This document shows, in pieces, positions 33,951 to 45,700 of a stretch of DNA of 64,000 nt. The stretch's first letter is position 1, and every line of letters starts with the position of its first letter. The notes under the pieces were generated by a model. The model searched no databases and was not told the DNA's origin. It worked only from the letters and a program-made list of their open reading frames with translations. The stretch is from Eutreptiella sp. 'Long Island Sound 2002' (lineage: Eukaryota; Euglenozoa; Euglenophyceae; Eutreptiales; Eutreptiaceae), in assembly GCA_964036045.1 (NCBI GenBank), contig OZ038400.1, positions 18,633,226-18,697,225 on the forward strand, read 5' to 3'. Both the position numbers and the translations under genes were made by a program.

Positions 33951-35573
33951 TGTTTCCGTGAAGCAGGTCAGGGCTGTGGCCTCGCAGGGCCCATGCACTG
34001 GGCATGTGTGCACGATGCGGAGGCTTGCCCCCCCAGTCAGGCGCGATCACCAACTGTTTGCCGCTGTTGGCCACTGCACTGGGGACGACTTGCCCGGGTC
34101 AAGCATGCACTCAGCCTTGGAAGCCAACCACACCCCCGTGACTTTACGCATGCGCCCCAGTGACCCCCCCGCTGCCTATGCCTTGTGTGCCTCCGTACTT
34201 CCTCATGCCTGTTTGGTGCTCGTCCTCCCGCCCAACGTGCTTTTGTGTGTCCCGCTGGCAGGCCATTGCTGAGTGATGCAACCACGCCCCCACCCCCTTG
34301 GTACATTTCCCACCCCCCCAGGGGGGGTGGGGGGGCGGCCGGGCCCGGTCCTTGTATGCGACCCCCCCCCCCAGTCCCGTACCCCCCCCCCCCCGGGTTT
34401 TGAGAGTAGTGGGTTGGGGGGCATGGCGCCAACGGCGCCCAATTTTTTTGGTGCATGCTTCCCTTTCATCAAACCATCCATGCTTTGAGCGCCAGATTAG
34501 CAAGACATATCCCGGCAAAGGTGAGAAAGCGCTATCATCACATACATACCTCCGTACCCCCAAACCCCCGGACACACATCCCCCCTGGAGGTCTGCATGT
34601 GGTAGTAGTGGGTCGCGCGCAGGCCCCCCCCCCCCACCTTGGGACCCCCCCCCCCTCCATACCCTCCAGCCGACGCCCCCCCCCTGCCCAAGTTTTGACA
34701 GACAGCTGGGGGGGTGGGTCGCATCAGGACCGGTTGTAGTCGCCCCCCTGGGTTTCCCACGTCGGTGGTGGGGAGCACCCTCCAAACCCGTGCCTTGGGA
34801 ACGGTTTTGTGCGGAGCATTGCCGGCGCCTGCGCGGGAGGATGCCAAGGGGCAGAAGCAGCACTTGTGAGTTGTGGGACAACTATCCCACTCCCACCGAG
34901 TGAAAATGACTTTCTCCGCCTGTTTGGGGGGGGGTAGCCGAGCGGGCTGGCCACCCCCACCCCCGCCATGCCCAACCCAGTGGGCGGACACTTCGGGGGC
35001 GCACCGTGCGCTGTGCCTGCGCTGTGGGCGCTCGGCGCAAAAAGTGGGCTATTTGGGACCCGGCCAAGCGGACGGCAGCAGCTACTGTGTCCCATGCGCA
35101 GGACTACTCGGATTCTTACTCAGTCCAAAAACTCGGATAACGAGCCAAAACAAACACCATTCCCCACTAAAAATGCCAGATTGCCGTCTAAATCTGCCGT
35201 GATTTTCATAGTGGTCACCGTAAAGCCGCCTTACCACTGGGCCCTGCGCAGGCATGCCCCCCCCCCCCCCCGCATCCGCGCGCGGAGGATCCCCTCCTCA
35301 ACAGGCGAACGCGTAGGCACACCCGGAAAGTACCACCCGGCACACCCCCTCAACGTTGATGACACCCCCCCCCCCCCCCCCGGGGTCTGCGGTTCCGGTC
35401 CGGACCTCGTCTAGGCTGATGGGCCGGGCTGGGACGGCCCTGGGAATACGGTGGCAATACCCGCAGGGGTAGGCCGGACTACTTCTGCTGCCACCCCCTT
35501 CCCCCAAAATGCCTCAAAGTGCTGCGCGGCCCCGATGTGTAACTCTCGGAGATCCGGCCCCACCGGGCCCTTG
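33951..35573. other. Non-coding region rich in poly-C/poly-G tracts
   Basis: No gene seen. At least eight homopolymer C or G runs of 9-17 nt lie between 34310 and 35390. It includes copy 2 of dispersed family C (34751-34900). Confidence 0.45.
34751..34900 (+). repeat. Dispersed repeat family C (copy 2 of 3)
   Basis: Matches the copies at 31331 and 37366: CCCACGTCGGTGGTGGGGAG, then CACCCTCCAAAC, and at the right end ACAACTATCCCACTCCCACC. Similar right-end text (ACAACTGTCCCACTCTCACC) also lies alone at about 32447-32466, a probable fourth fragment. Confidence 0.5.
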
Positions 35574-35812
35574 TAATGGGACTTTGAGTTTGTGTCCATT
35601 TCCCCACATTTAGTTCCGGGTGTCCTCGTTCCCAATATTGCGCAAGCACCAAATCGCACTGCCCACTACCTTTTGTTAGCCTTCAGTTCTGTGCACAACA
35701 CGCGTGTTTTATGGTAAAATTTACAGAAAAACTTTGAAACACGCTTTCAGAAATGTACAGTGCGCACGTCGCATTTCCGATTGTGCTTCCTGTCGCACCG
35801 ACATTCCATTAC
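35574..35812 (+). repeat. Approximately 250-bp duplicated segment (copy 1)
   Basis: Matches 37096-37355 about 1.52 kb downstream at roughly 80-90%. Shared landmarks are TTTCCCCACATTT, TGTCCTCGTTCCCAATAT, TTTTATGGTAAAATTTACA and TCGCACCGACATTCCATT. Within it a conserved frame encodes MFYGKIY...KHAFRNVQCARRISDC. Confidence 0.75.
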
Positions 35813-36002
35813 ACTCTCCTACCAAGACCAGTCACGGTCTGATAAGGCGCATATGCTGTGTGTGTGTTTGTGTGTGGCGGGGGTGATGAACAGACACTCA
35901 GACATACACGAGGGGCGGGGGGGGGCTGAGCCAGTGCTGCACAACTGCGGAGGGCAGGGGCAGGTTAGCTATGCAGTGCCCACCCACCCGGTGTGTGACT
36001 GA

Positions 36003-36632
36003 CCTGCACCCCAACAGGTGTGTGTCCCAGGAGGGGTACCTGCCCTGAGTGGGTGTCCCTAGGGTCCCTGGGTACTACCCATGCCCACACAGTACATACT
36101 GCACGACCCAGTGCCACCGTGTCAGAAATACTGACATTTGCAACCCACCTACATACACGGGGGGTTTCAGCCGAAAAACATGCCCTGAAAAACGATAACA
36201 GCAAAAATAGAGACAATTTCTGGGGGGTGCTGGTGGCGCAAGGGGTTGGCGTTGCGGTGCCACAGGGGGTATCCCTCGCTAGGGGGGATAGCCCTTGGCG
36301 CTACACCCTGACCGGTTTTTGGCCTGATTTGACTGTGCAAACGGCGCGTTTGCTGTGGGCGGTTTTGCGCCAGACTGTTTGGCTCTTTTTGGGGGAACGT
36401 TAGTGCGCCGGGTGCGCGCCGGGCATCTTTTTGGACCCGTGCCCCACCGGTGGCCTTTTAGGGGGTGCACTAAGGGGGTGCACTTAGCACAGTGCAGCTA
36501 TTTGGGCGCCTGGCTGTACTAGAGACCCACACTTTCAGATACTAGGAGCATCATGGTGACCCCTAGCGTAGGTTTTGACTTCTGATTTTGTCTCCTTTGT
36601 TGGGGACCCCCGAGAATGCAGGGGTGACGTAG
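36003..36632. other. No gene seen
   Basis: Unique sequence. Near 36232 a string TGGTGGCGCAAGGGGTTGGCG resembles a tRNA A box, but no B box follows within 80 nt. Confidence 0.35.
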
Positions 36633-36821
36633 CATTTCCGCCCTCTTTTGGTCCCCAACCTTCCGGTGCTATTGAGGAAACCGGGACAATCTTTGAATCC
36701 ACGCTTTGTTGTGTGGTGTTGCCAAAGGCGCTCCACCGTCACAGTTTGTGATGAGTGTAAGGAGCACTATTGCAATGAATGTATTGACACCCACACTTGT
36801 GGGACCAATGTTGTTTGTTAA
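36633..36821 (+). pseudogene. Cysteine-rich zinc-finger-like fragment, possibly piggyBac-type C-terminus
   Basis: A 62-codon frame without ATG, from after TAG 36630 to TAA 36819. Its end reads RFVVWCCQRRSTVTVCDECK and EHYCNECIDTHTCGTNVVC, with spacing C-X2-C-X4-C-X2-C-X3-H-X-C. Several Cys/His at such spacing suggest zinc binding. C-terminal cysteine-rich domains of piggyBac-like transposases have this style, but B-box or other treble-clef fingers are alternatives. No catalytic transposase domain was found upstream, so it is at best a fragment or a terminal exon. Confidence 0.35.
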
Positions 36822-37095
36822 TTACACTACAAATGACAGTTGGAGTGGTTGAATGCACAGATCCTGCTTTATTTTGCAACGTGCTTTGTAGGGAAGGTGT
36901 GCAGTGCAATGTGGTCTACTTGGGGGGCTTCTCCATAGGAGGGTAAATCTGGGGCTGAAGTCGGGATAGTTAATAGAAAAGTAGCGCGCCGCGCGCGCCG
37001 GGCAAACATTCCCCCTTTGAGCCTCAAAAAAACTGGTGTGGCAGCCGCCTTGGAGCGCGTGTTCTGAGTGTCTATTTGTTTTCGAATTGATTGAT

Positions 37096-37355
37096 TGTCA
37101 TGGGAATTTTGGTTTTCGTCCCTTTTCCCCACATTTGGTCCTGGGTGTCCTCGTTCCCAATATCACGCAAGCACCAAACCTCACTGCCCTCGATAACACC
37201 CACAACCTTTTGTCACCCGTCAGTTCTGTCCACAAGGCGAATGTTTTATGGTAAAATTTACAAAACAAGTTTGAAACACGCTTTCAGGAATGTACAGTGC
37301 GCGCGTCGCATTTCCGATTGCGCTTTCTGTCGCACCGACATTCCATTGCACCCTC
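37096..37355 (+). repeat. Approximately 250-bp duplicated segment (copy 2)
   Basis: Second copy of 35574-35812. Over the MFYGKIY...TDIP frame, three of the isolated differences between the copies are third-position synonymous changes, one is a Ser/Phe change, and a short block near the start differs more. Family C copy 3 begins about 10 bp after its end. Confidence 0.75.
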
Positions 37356-37365
37356 TGTTGCATGT

Positions 37366-37495
37366 CCCACATCAGATGTGGTGGGGAGCACCATCCAAAC
37401 TTGACTGTTTTGGCAGTGACTGAATCCGAAGCGTTGCCAGCGCCGGCGCCGGCCCTCCAAGGCGCAGAAAACAACCGTCCCACTCTCGCCTGCTG
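37366..37495 (+). repeat. Dispersed repeat family C (copy 3 of 3)
   Basis: CCCACATCAGATGTGGTGGG, then GAGCACCATCCAAAC, ending with ACAACCGTCCCACTCTCGCC. Closest to copy 2 at the right end and to copy 1 at the left end. Confidence 0.5.
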
Positions 37496-38842
37496 GACAT
37501 GGGTGTTACACGGTGCATGGGAGGAAGGCGTGCCCCATGCGTCCGGGGCCTCTTCCGTCGAAGGCCCACAGAAGTGTCGGCTCGGCGAAGGTGGGGTGGC
37601 TGTGCGGTACCGTGCCCTCACTTGCTTCTCGCACAGCACACGATCCTAATGAGCTGCTTGAGGACGGGTTGCGAGTGGAAAACAAACCGATGACGTGGTG
37701 TTGGGCTCATGGCACGCCGGTGGCGCAGTAAACGAAGGGTTCTGGGGATGATCATGTTTGGCAACAAGTGCCACTTTGACGCGAAGGCCTCATCGAAGGT
37801 GCAGCACGTCCAAAGTAGGCCACGCCCGCAAAGAAACTCGAGCCCAACCAGTGCTGGCGTGTCCCCCTCATTTCTTGCGTTTTCCTGCCGTTTGGTCCTT
37901 CTGATCGGATCACATTCCACAAGTTTTGGGGTATGGCCTCAGCAACTTGGGGACCCGGAGTGCACACACCTTCGCCCAAACTCGGGAAATCGTCCACCGT
38001 TCCCCCGATGCCACAGCCACACTCGTTTCCTCTCCAACCAAATGCATCGCCGGGATCATGTGTGAGCGGGCGCGCGTGCCCCCGGGGGTGCGTTGAAACA
38101 ACCGGCCGTGCAGTGGGGGGAGGGGGGGGGGCACACACTACGCGTGTCCCCCAGAATGCAAGGCACAGGAATGTAGCGAGGGGCAGCGATCGGCACATGA
38201 GAAGCCCCAGCAACACAATTGCCGTGAGTGTTTTGCCACCCGAGGGGGAAGGGGTGCCATCAAGGCCTGGTAAGTGCGCCGGCTGGTGCTTCCAAGTGTC
38301 CGCCCTGGTTTGAGTTTTTCCGGAGGAAACCGCCGCGATTGTCCGTCCACAGACGGACGGACCGGCCGACCAAATACACGAATGATGTGGCGCCAACCCA
38401 ATCCCGGTACCCCCCCCCTCCCCCGTGTCCAACGAATGCCTTGGCCAACGAACACTTCCGTTCGGGCCGTACTTTTGTGGTGCCCAATGAGTTAGGCACC
38501 GATTTGATGAGGTACCGAACGGCGTGCCCAACGATAACTCGTGTTCGGACCGCCCTTTTGAGGACTTCATCGTTCGCTGGACACGGGGGGGGGGGGGGGA
38601 AGGCGACTTCTTGGCCGCCAAACGGGGGCCGTTGTGACGGTGTCGTTGTAATGCCGTGCACTCTGCATACGCCTGTGCTCCATGAAGGCCTTTTCTTGGC
38701 CCGCCACGGCACGGCTGACCAGCCCCGGGCTCATAGCACCTGCGTACCGACTGCGACCCACCCCCCGTTCCATTCCCCTGCCTCCTCTCCCCCAAAAAGG
38801 CGGCTGCTGGGACGCGTATGCCTGTCCACTCCGACGTGAAGC
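37496..38842. other. Upstream region of gene 2, no other gene recognised
   Basis: No convincing exon. Poly-G/C tracts lie at about 38108, 38408 and 38586. Long minus-strand frames here are overlapping, low in motif content and not supported. A possible out-of-frame upstream ATG lies at 38818, 25 bp before the start used for gene 2. Confidence 0.4.
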
Positions 38843-39712
38843 ATGCGCCCCAAGACGGCCCGGCCGCCCTCGGAGGCGAAGCCGGCCCGCCCCCTGGCCG
38901 CAGCGGGCATTCGGATCCCGGTCGCAAAGCCCGGCAAGGGTGAGGCCCGCCCCCAGAGCGCGCGTCCGGCCGCGAGCCCGGCCGCGTTCCCCCTGCCGAG
39001 CCCTCCGGCCCTGAGCACCGGCGACACCCGGGACACCCCGGCGTCGGAGGCCCCGCGCAAAGCCTCCATTACCCCCGGGACTGCCACGCCCGCGGCCCCG
39101 AGGGTCGCGGACGCTCGTGATGCCCCCGCCATAACGGTCCGGAGGGCCTCCGGCGAGACTGCCCCCGGGACGCCCTTGACCAAGGGGAGCAGCCCTGGGG
39201 CGGCCTCGGCCCGCCAGGTGCGCATCGCGGCCGACAGCCCCGCGGCCGCGCGGCCGGCGTCCGGCACCAAAGTCAGCCCCAGCGCCGCGACGGCGGCCGC
39301 GCGCCGCGCCTCCGTCGTGCGCGCGACCGCCGCCGCGCAGCGCGCCAGCGTCGCCCGGCGGACGTCGACCGCGGGGCGCGCGGCCGCCCTGCGCCGGGCG
39401 TCGGCGCTCGGGGCCCCGCGCTGCGCGCTGGCGAACGGGTCCGTGGAGCTCGTGGAGGTCCCGCCGTGGGCCATGACGGACGACGCCGCGCCGCTCGCCC
39501 CGACGGAGTACCTGACCAACGCCGAGGGGAAGCACTTCCGCCCCAATCTGTCCAGCCTGACCCCCACCCCCCACCTCGCGCGGCCCAGCGTGCCCAAGCG
39601 GCCGTTCGTGTCGACGGACCTGCGGCTGCGGGACGTGCAGTATTACGTGCAGATGCTGTGGCTGCAGGGCCACGTGTTCGCGGAGCTGCCGGCCCTGACC
39701 CCGGAGATGCAG
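38843..39712 (+). CDS. Gene 2, exon 1: low-complexity N-terminus
   Basis: ATG 38843 starts a 290-residue exon that ends at GAGATGCAG|GTGCGG, phase 0. Residues 1 to about 200 are Ala/Pro/Arg/Ser-rich and probably disordered, with many SARP-, RRAS- and TP-type short motifs. From about residue 205 the sequence becomes ordered: PTEYLTNAEGKHFRPN, PSVPKRPFVSTDLRLRDVQY and VQMLWLQGHVFAELPALTPE. Nearly every codon ends in G or C, in contrast to the flanks. Joined to exon 2 it reads ALTPEMQ|DAGLTHPNF with the frame kept. The start is chosen because the GC3 bias and frame begin there; an upstream exon is not excluded. Confidence 0.7.
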
Positions 39713-42700
39713 GTGCGGCTTGGGGCCCGCCGCCGTGCCGCTTGACCCGCATTCTGGCGCACATCGCAGTGCGCAGGGCCGGTGCTGGGGAGCCATGTCC
39801 AGTTGGTTTGCTGCGGGGACAGTCTTCAAGGATCGCGTGTGGTAGATGGCGGTTGGAGGGTAACCGGACGGCGGTTGGAGGGTAACGGACGGCGGTTGGA
39901 GGGTAGCCGACGGCGGTTGGAGGGTAATCGACGGCGGTTGGCGGGTAATCGACGGCGGTTGGAGGGTAATCGACGGCGGTTGGAGGGTAACGGACGGCGA
40001 TTAGAGGGTAATCGACGGCGGTTGGAGGGTAATCGACAGCGGTTGGAGGGTAGCCGACGGCGGTTGGAGGGCAACCGACGGCGGTTGGAGGGTAATGGAC
40101 GGCGGTTGGAGGGTAACGGACGGTGGTTGGAGGGTAATCGACGGCGGTTGGAGGGTAATCGACGGCGGTTGGAGGGTAATCGACGGCCGTTGGAGGGTAA
40201 TCGACGGCGGTTGGGGGGTAATCGACAGCGGTTGGAGGGTAACCGACGGCGGTTAGAGGGTAATGGACGGCGGTTGGAGGGTAACGGACGGCGGTTGGAG
40301 GGTAATCGACGGCGGTTGGAGGGTAATCGACGGCGGTTGGAGGGTAATCGACGGCGGTTGGAGGGTAATCGACGGCGGTTGGAGGGTAATCGACGGCGGT
40401 TGGAGGGTAATCGACGGCGGTTGGAGGGTAGCCGACGGCGGTTGGAGGGTAATCGACGGCGGTTGGAGGGTAATCGACGGCGGTGGGAGGGTAATCGACG
40501 GCGGTTGGAGGGTAGCCGACGGCGGTTGGAGGGTAATCGACGGCGGTTGGAGGGTAATCGACGGCGGTTGGAGGGTAACGGACGGCGGTTGGACGGTAAT
40601 CGACGGCGGTTGGAGGGTAATCGACGGCGGTTGGAGGGTAATGGACGGCGGTTGGAGGGTAGCCGACGGCGGTTGGAGGGTAATCGACGGCGGTTGGAGG
40701 GTAATCGACGGCGGTTGGAGGGTAATGGACGGCGGTTGGAGGGTAACGGACGGCGGTTGGAGGGTAATGGACGGCGGTTGGAGGGTAATCAACGGCGGTT
40801 GGGGGGTAACCGACGGCGGTTGGAGGGTAATCGACGGCGGTGGGAGGGTAATCGACGGCGGTTGGAGGGTAATCGACGGCGGTGGGAGGGTAACGGACGA
40901 CGGTGGGAGGGTAATGGACGGCGGTTGGAGGGTAATGGACGGCGGTTGGAGGGTAATCGACGGCGGTTGGAGGGTAATCGACGGCGGTTGGAGGGTAATC
41001 GACGGCGGTTGGAGGGTACTCGACGGCGGTTGGCGGGTAATCGACGGCGGTTGGAGGGTATTCGACGGCGGTTGGAGGGTAACGGACGGCGGTTGGAGGG
41101 TAATCGACGGCGGTTGGAGGGTAATCGACGGCGGTTGGAGGGTAATCGACGGCGGTTGGAGGGTAACCGACGGCGGTTGGAGGGTAATGGACGGCGGTTG
41201 GAGGGTAATGGACGGCGGTTGGAGGGTAATCGACGGCGGTTGGAGGGTAATCGACGGCGGTTGGAGGGTAGCCGACGGCGGTTGGAGGGTAATCGACGGC
41301 GGTTGGAGGGTAATGGACGGCGGTTGGAGGGTAATCGACGGCGGTTGGAGGGTAATCGACGGCGGTTGGAGGGTAATCGACGGCGGTGGGAGGGTAACGG
41401 ACGGCGGTGGAAGGGTAATGGACGGCGGTTGGAGGGTAATCGACGGCGGTTGGAGGGTAACGGACGGCGGTTGGAGGGTAACGGACGGCGATTAGAGGGT
41501 AATCGACGGCGGTTGGAGGGTAATCGACAGCGGTTGGAGGGTAGCCGACGGCGGTTGGAGGGCAACCGACGGCGGTTGGAGGGTAATGGACGGCGGTTGG
41601 AGGGTAATCGACGGCGGTGGGAGGGTAACGGACGGCGGTTGGAGGGTAACGGACGGCGGTTGGAGGGTAATGGACGGCGGTTGGAGGGTAACGGACGGCG
41701 GTTGGAGGGTAATGGACGGCGGTTGGAGGGTAATCGACGGCGGTTGGAGGGTAATCGACGGCGGTTGGAGGGTAATCGACGGCGGTTGGAGGGTAATCGA
41801 CAGCGGTTGGAGGGTAGCCGACGGCGGTTGGAGGGCAACCGACGGCGGTTGGAGGGTAATGGACGGCGGTTGGAGGGCAACCGACGGCGGTTGGAGGGTA
41901 ATGGACGGCGGTTGGAGGGTAACGGACGGCGGTTGGAGGGTAATCGACGGCCGTTGGAGGGTAATCGACGGCGGTTGGGGGGTAATCGACGGCGGTTGGA
42001 GGGTAACCGACGGCGGTTAGAGGGTAATGGACGGCGGTTGGAGGGTAATCGACGGCGGTTGGAGGGTAATCGACGGCGGTTGGAGGGTAATCGACGGCGG
42101 TGGGAGGGTAACGGACGGCGGTGGAAGGGTAATGGACGGCGGTTGGAGGGTAATCGACGGCGGTTGGAGGGTAACGGACGGCGGTTGGAGGGTAACGGAC
42201 GGCGATTAGAGGGTAATCGACGGCGGTTGGAGGGTAATCGACAGCGGTTGGAGGGTAGCCGACGGCGGTTGGAGGGCAACCGACGGCGGTTGGAGGGTAA
42301 TGGACGGCGGTTGGAGGGTAATCGACGGCGGTGGGAGGGTAACGGACGGCGGTTGGAGGGTAACGGACGGCGGTTGGAGGGTAATGGACGGCGGTTGGAG
42401 GGTAACGGACGGCGGTTGGAGGGTAATGGACGGCGGTTGGAGGGTAATCGACGGCGGTTGGAGGGTAATCGACGGCGGTTGGAGGGTAATCGACGGCGGT
42501 TGGAGGGTAATCGACAGCGGTTGGAGGGTAGCCGACGGCGGTTGGAGGGCAACCGACGGCGGTTGGAGGGTAATGGACGGCGGTTGGAGGGCAACCGACG
42601 GCGGTTGGAGGGTAATGGACGGCGGTTGGAGGGTAACGGACGGCGGTTGGAGGGTAATCGACGGCCGTTGGAGGGTAATCGACGGCGGTTGGGGGGTAAT

Positions 42701-45700
42701 CGACGGCGGTTGGAGGGTAACCGACGGCGGTTAGAGGGTAATGGACGGCGGTTGGAGGGTAACGGACGGCGGTTGGAGGGTAATCGACCGCGGTTGGAGG
42801 GTAATCGACGGCGGTTGGAGGGTAATCGACGGCGGTTGGAGGGTAATCGACGGCGGTTGGAGGGTAATCGACGGCGGTTGGAGGGTAATCGACGGTGGTT
42901 GGAGGGTAATCGACGGCGGTTGGAGGGTAATCGACGGCGGTTGGAGGGTAATCGACGGCGGTTGGAGGGTAATCGACGGCGGTTGGAGGGTAACGGACGG
43001 CGGTTGGAGGGTAATCGACGGCGGTTGGAGGGTAATCGACGGCGGTTGGAGGGTAATCGACGGCGGTTGGAGGGTAATCGACGGCGGTTGGAGGGTAATC
43101 GACGGCGGTTGGAGGGTAATCGACGGCGGTTGGAGGGTAATCGACGGTGGTTGGAGGGTAATGGACGGCGGTTGGAGGGTAATCGACGGCGGTTGGAGGG
43201 TAACCGACGGCGGTTGGAGGGTAATCGACGGCGGTGGGAGGGTAATCGACGGCGGTTGGAGGGTAATCGACGGCGGTGGGAGGGTAACGGACGACGGTGG
43301 GAGGGTAATGGACGGCGGTTGGAGGGTAATGGACGGCGGTTGGAGGGTAATCGACGGCGGTTGGAGGGTAATCGACGGCGGTTGGAGGGTAATCGACGGC
43401 GGTTGGAGGGTACTCGACGGCGGTTGGCGGGTAATCGACGGCGGTTGGAGGGTATTCGACGGCGGTTGGAGGGTAACGGACGGCGGTTGGAGGGTAATCG
43501 ACGGCGGTTGGAGGGTAACCGACGGCGGTTGGAGGGTAATCGACGGCGGTTGGAGGGTAACCGACGGCGGTTGGAGGGTAATGGACGGCGGTTGGAGGGT
43601 AATGGACGGCGGTTGGAGGGTAATGGACGGCGGTTGGAGGGTAATCGACGGCGGTTGGAGGGTAGCCGACGGCGGTTGGAGGGTAATCGACGGCGGTTGG
43701 AGGGTAATGGATGGCGGTTGGAGGGTAATCGACGGCGGTTGGAGGGTAATCGACGGCGGTTGGAGGGTAATCGACGGCGGTGGGAGGGTAACGGACGGCG
43801 GTGGAAGGGTAATGGACGGCGGTTGGAGGGTAATCGACGGCGGTTGGAGGGTAACGGATGGCGGTTGGAGGGTAACGGACGGCGATTGGAGGGTAACGGA
43901 CGGCGGTTGGAGGGTAATCGACGGCGGTTGGAGGGTAATCGACGGCGGTTGGGGGGTAACCGACGGCGGTTGGACGGTAATGGACGGCGGTTGGAGGGTA
44001 ATCGACGGCGGTGGGAGGGTAACGGACGGCGGTTGGAGGGTAACGGACGGCGGTTGGAGGGTAATGGACGGCGGTTGGAGGGTAACGGACGGCGGTTGGA
44101 GGGTAATGGACGGCGGTTGGAGGGTAATCGACGGCGGTTGGAGGGTAATCGACGGCGGTTGGAGGGTAACCGACGGCGGTTGGAGGGTAATCGACGGCGG
44201 TTGGAGGGTAATCGACGGCGGTTGGAGGGTAACGGACGACGGTGGGAGGGTAATGGACGGCGGTTGGAGGGTAATCGACGGCGGTTGGAGGGTAATCGAC
44301 AGCGGTTGGAGGGTAGCCGACGGCGGTTGGAGGGTAATCGACGGTTGGAGGGTAGCCGACGGCGGTTGGAGGGTAATCGACGGCGGTTGGAGGGTAATCG
44401 ACGGCGGTTGGAGGCTAGCCGACGGCGGTTGGAGGGTAATTGACGGCGGTTGGAGCCTACTCGACGGCGGTTGGAGGGTAATCGACGGCGGTTGGAGGGT
44501 AACGGACGGCGGTTGGAGGGTAATGGACGGCGGTTGGAGGGTAATCGACGGCGGTTTGGGGGCAATCGACGGCGGTTGGAGGGTAACGGAGGGCGGTTGG
44601 ACGGTAATCGACGGCGGTTGGAGGGTAATCGACGGCCGTTGGAGGGTAACCGACGGCGGTTGGAGGGTAGCCGACGGCGGTTGGAGGGTAATCGACGGCG
44701 GTTGGAGGGTAATCGACGGCGGTTGGAGGGTAATCGACGGCGGTTGGAGGGTAATCGACGGCGGTTGGAGGGTAATCGACGGCGGTTGGAGGGTAACCGA
44801 CGGCGGTTGGAGGGTAGCCGACGGCGGTTGGAGGGTAATCGACGGCGGTTGGAGGGTAATCGACGGCGGTTGGAGGGTAATCGACGGCGGTTGGAGGGTA
44901 ATCGACGGCGGTTGGAGGGTAGCCGACGGCGGTTGGAGGGTAATCGACGGCGGTTGGAGGGTAATCGACGGCGGTTGGAGGGTAATCGACGGCGGTTGGA
45001 GGGTAATCGACGGCGGTTGGAGCGTAGCCGACGGCGGTTGGGGGGTAACCGATGGTACTTGGAGACCTATCTGTGTCCCATGATTCTTTCTGCCCAACTA
45101 CCGTCCCCCCCTTTTGTTTTGTGAAGGGCCCCCTGGGCCTGGCAGTTGACAGGCGCTGCTTAGCGGATGGCAGCTGCCGGGCATTAATGGGCGCGTGCCG
45201 GTCAATGGACGCTGTTTGAGGGCTCGGCGCTTATGTTCGTTGGTGTTGAAGCTGAGGGTCTCGTTGGCCCTGCCCTATCCCGTGATGCACGGGAGACACA
45301 TGGACGTGCTGGACTGAGTCTTGGGTCCCAGACACCCTGACGACCAGTGGCTCGCAACCAACAGCCGTCGGCATGCGATCGGGGGTTAATGAACACAACT
45401 TGGGCGGCTCGTTGCGGGCGCTTGGCAGTTAACCGCCGCCGTTAACCGCCGGCGTCGGGCGTTTTCCCTCCAATCGCCCTTGAGGACCGTCCTTACCACA
45501 AAAAAAAAAAAGTCGACACGAGATTGAGATGTACGCGATCCAAAAAACCCAGCAAACACTCGGCGATGCCCTCCCCCTCAAAGTTCTCGGACCCGATTTT
45601 CGGCAATGTCAGATTTTGGCCGGGCACCTGGGCGCCGAAATGCTTTGTTAGGGGCACGCAAAGTTTGTTTGACCCCATGTGTGTGTGTGTGTGTGTGTCT

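Noticed and set aside
36228-36300. tRNA or SINE head (A-box-like TGGTGGCGCAAGGGG)
   Set aside because: No B box or cloverleaf within the required distance.
37752-38927. 391-codon minus-strand frame upstream of gene 2
   Set aside because: Crosses poly-C tracts and the start of gene 2, with no recognisable domain or codon bias.
39782-45124. Long Arg/Leu/Glu/Gly/Asn-repeat and antisense Pro/Ser/Asn/Arg-repeat proteins
   Set aside because: Products of the 21-bp satellite, open on both strands; it lies in an intron of gene 2.
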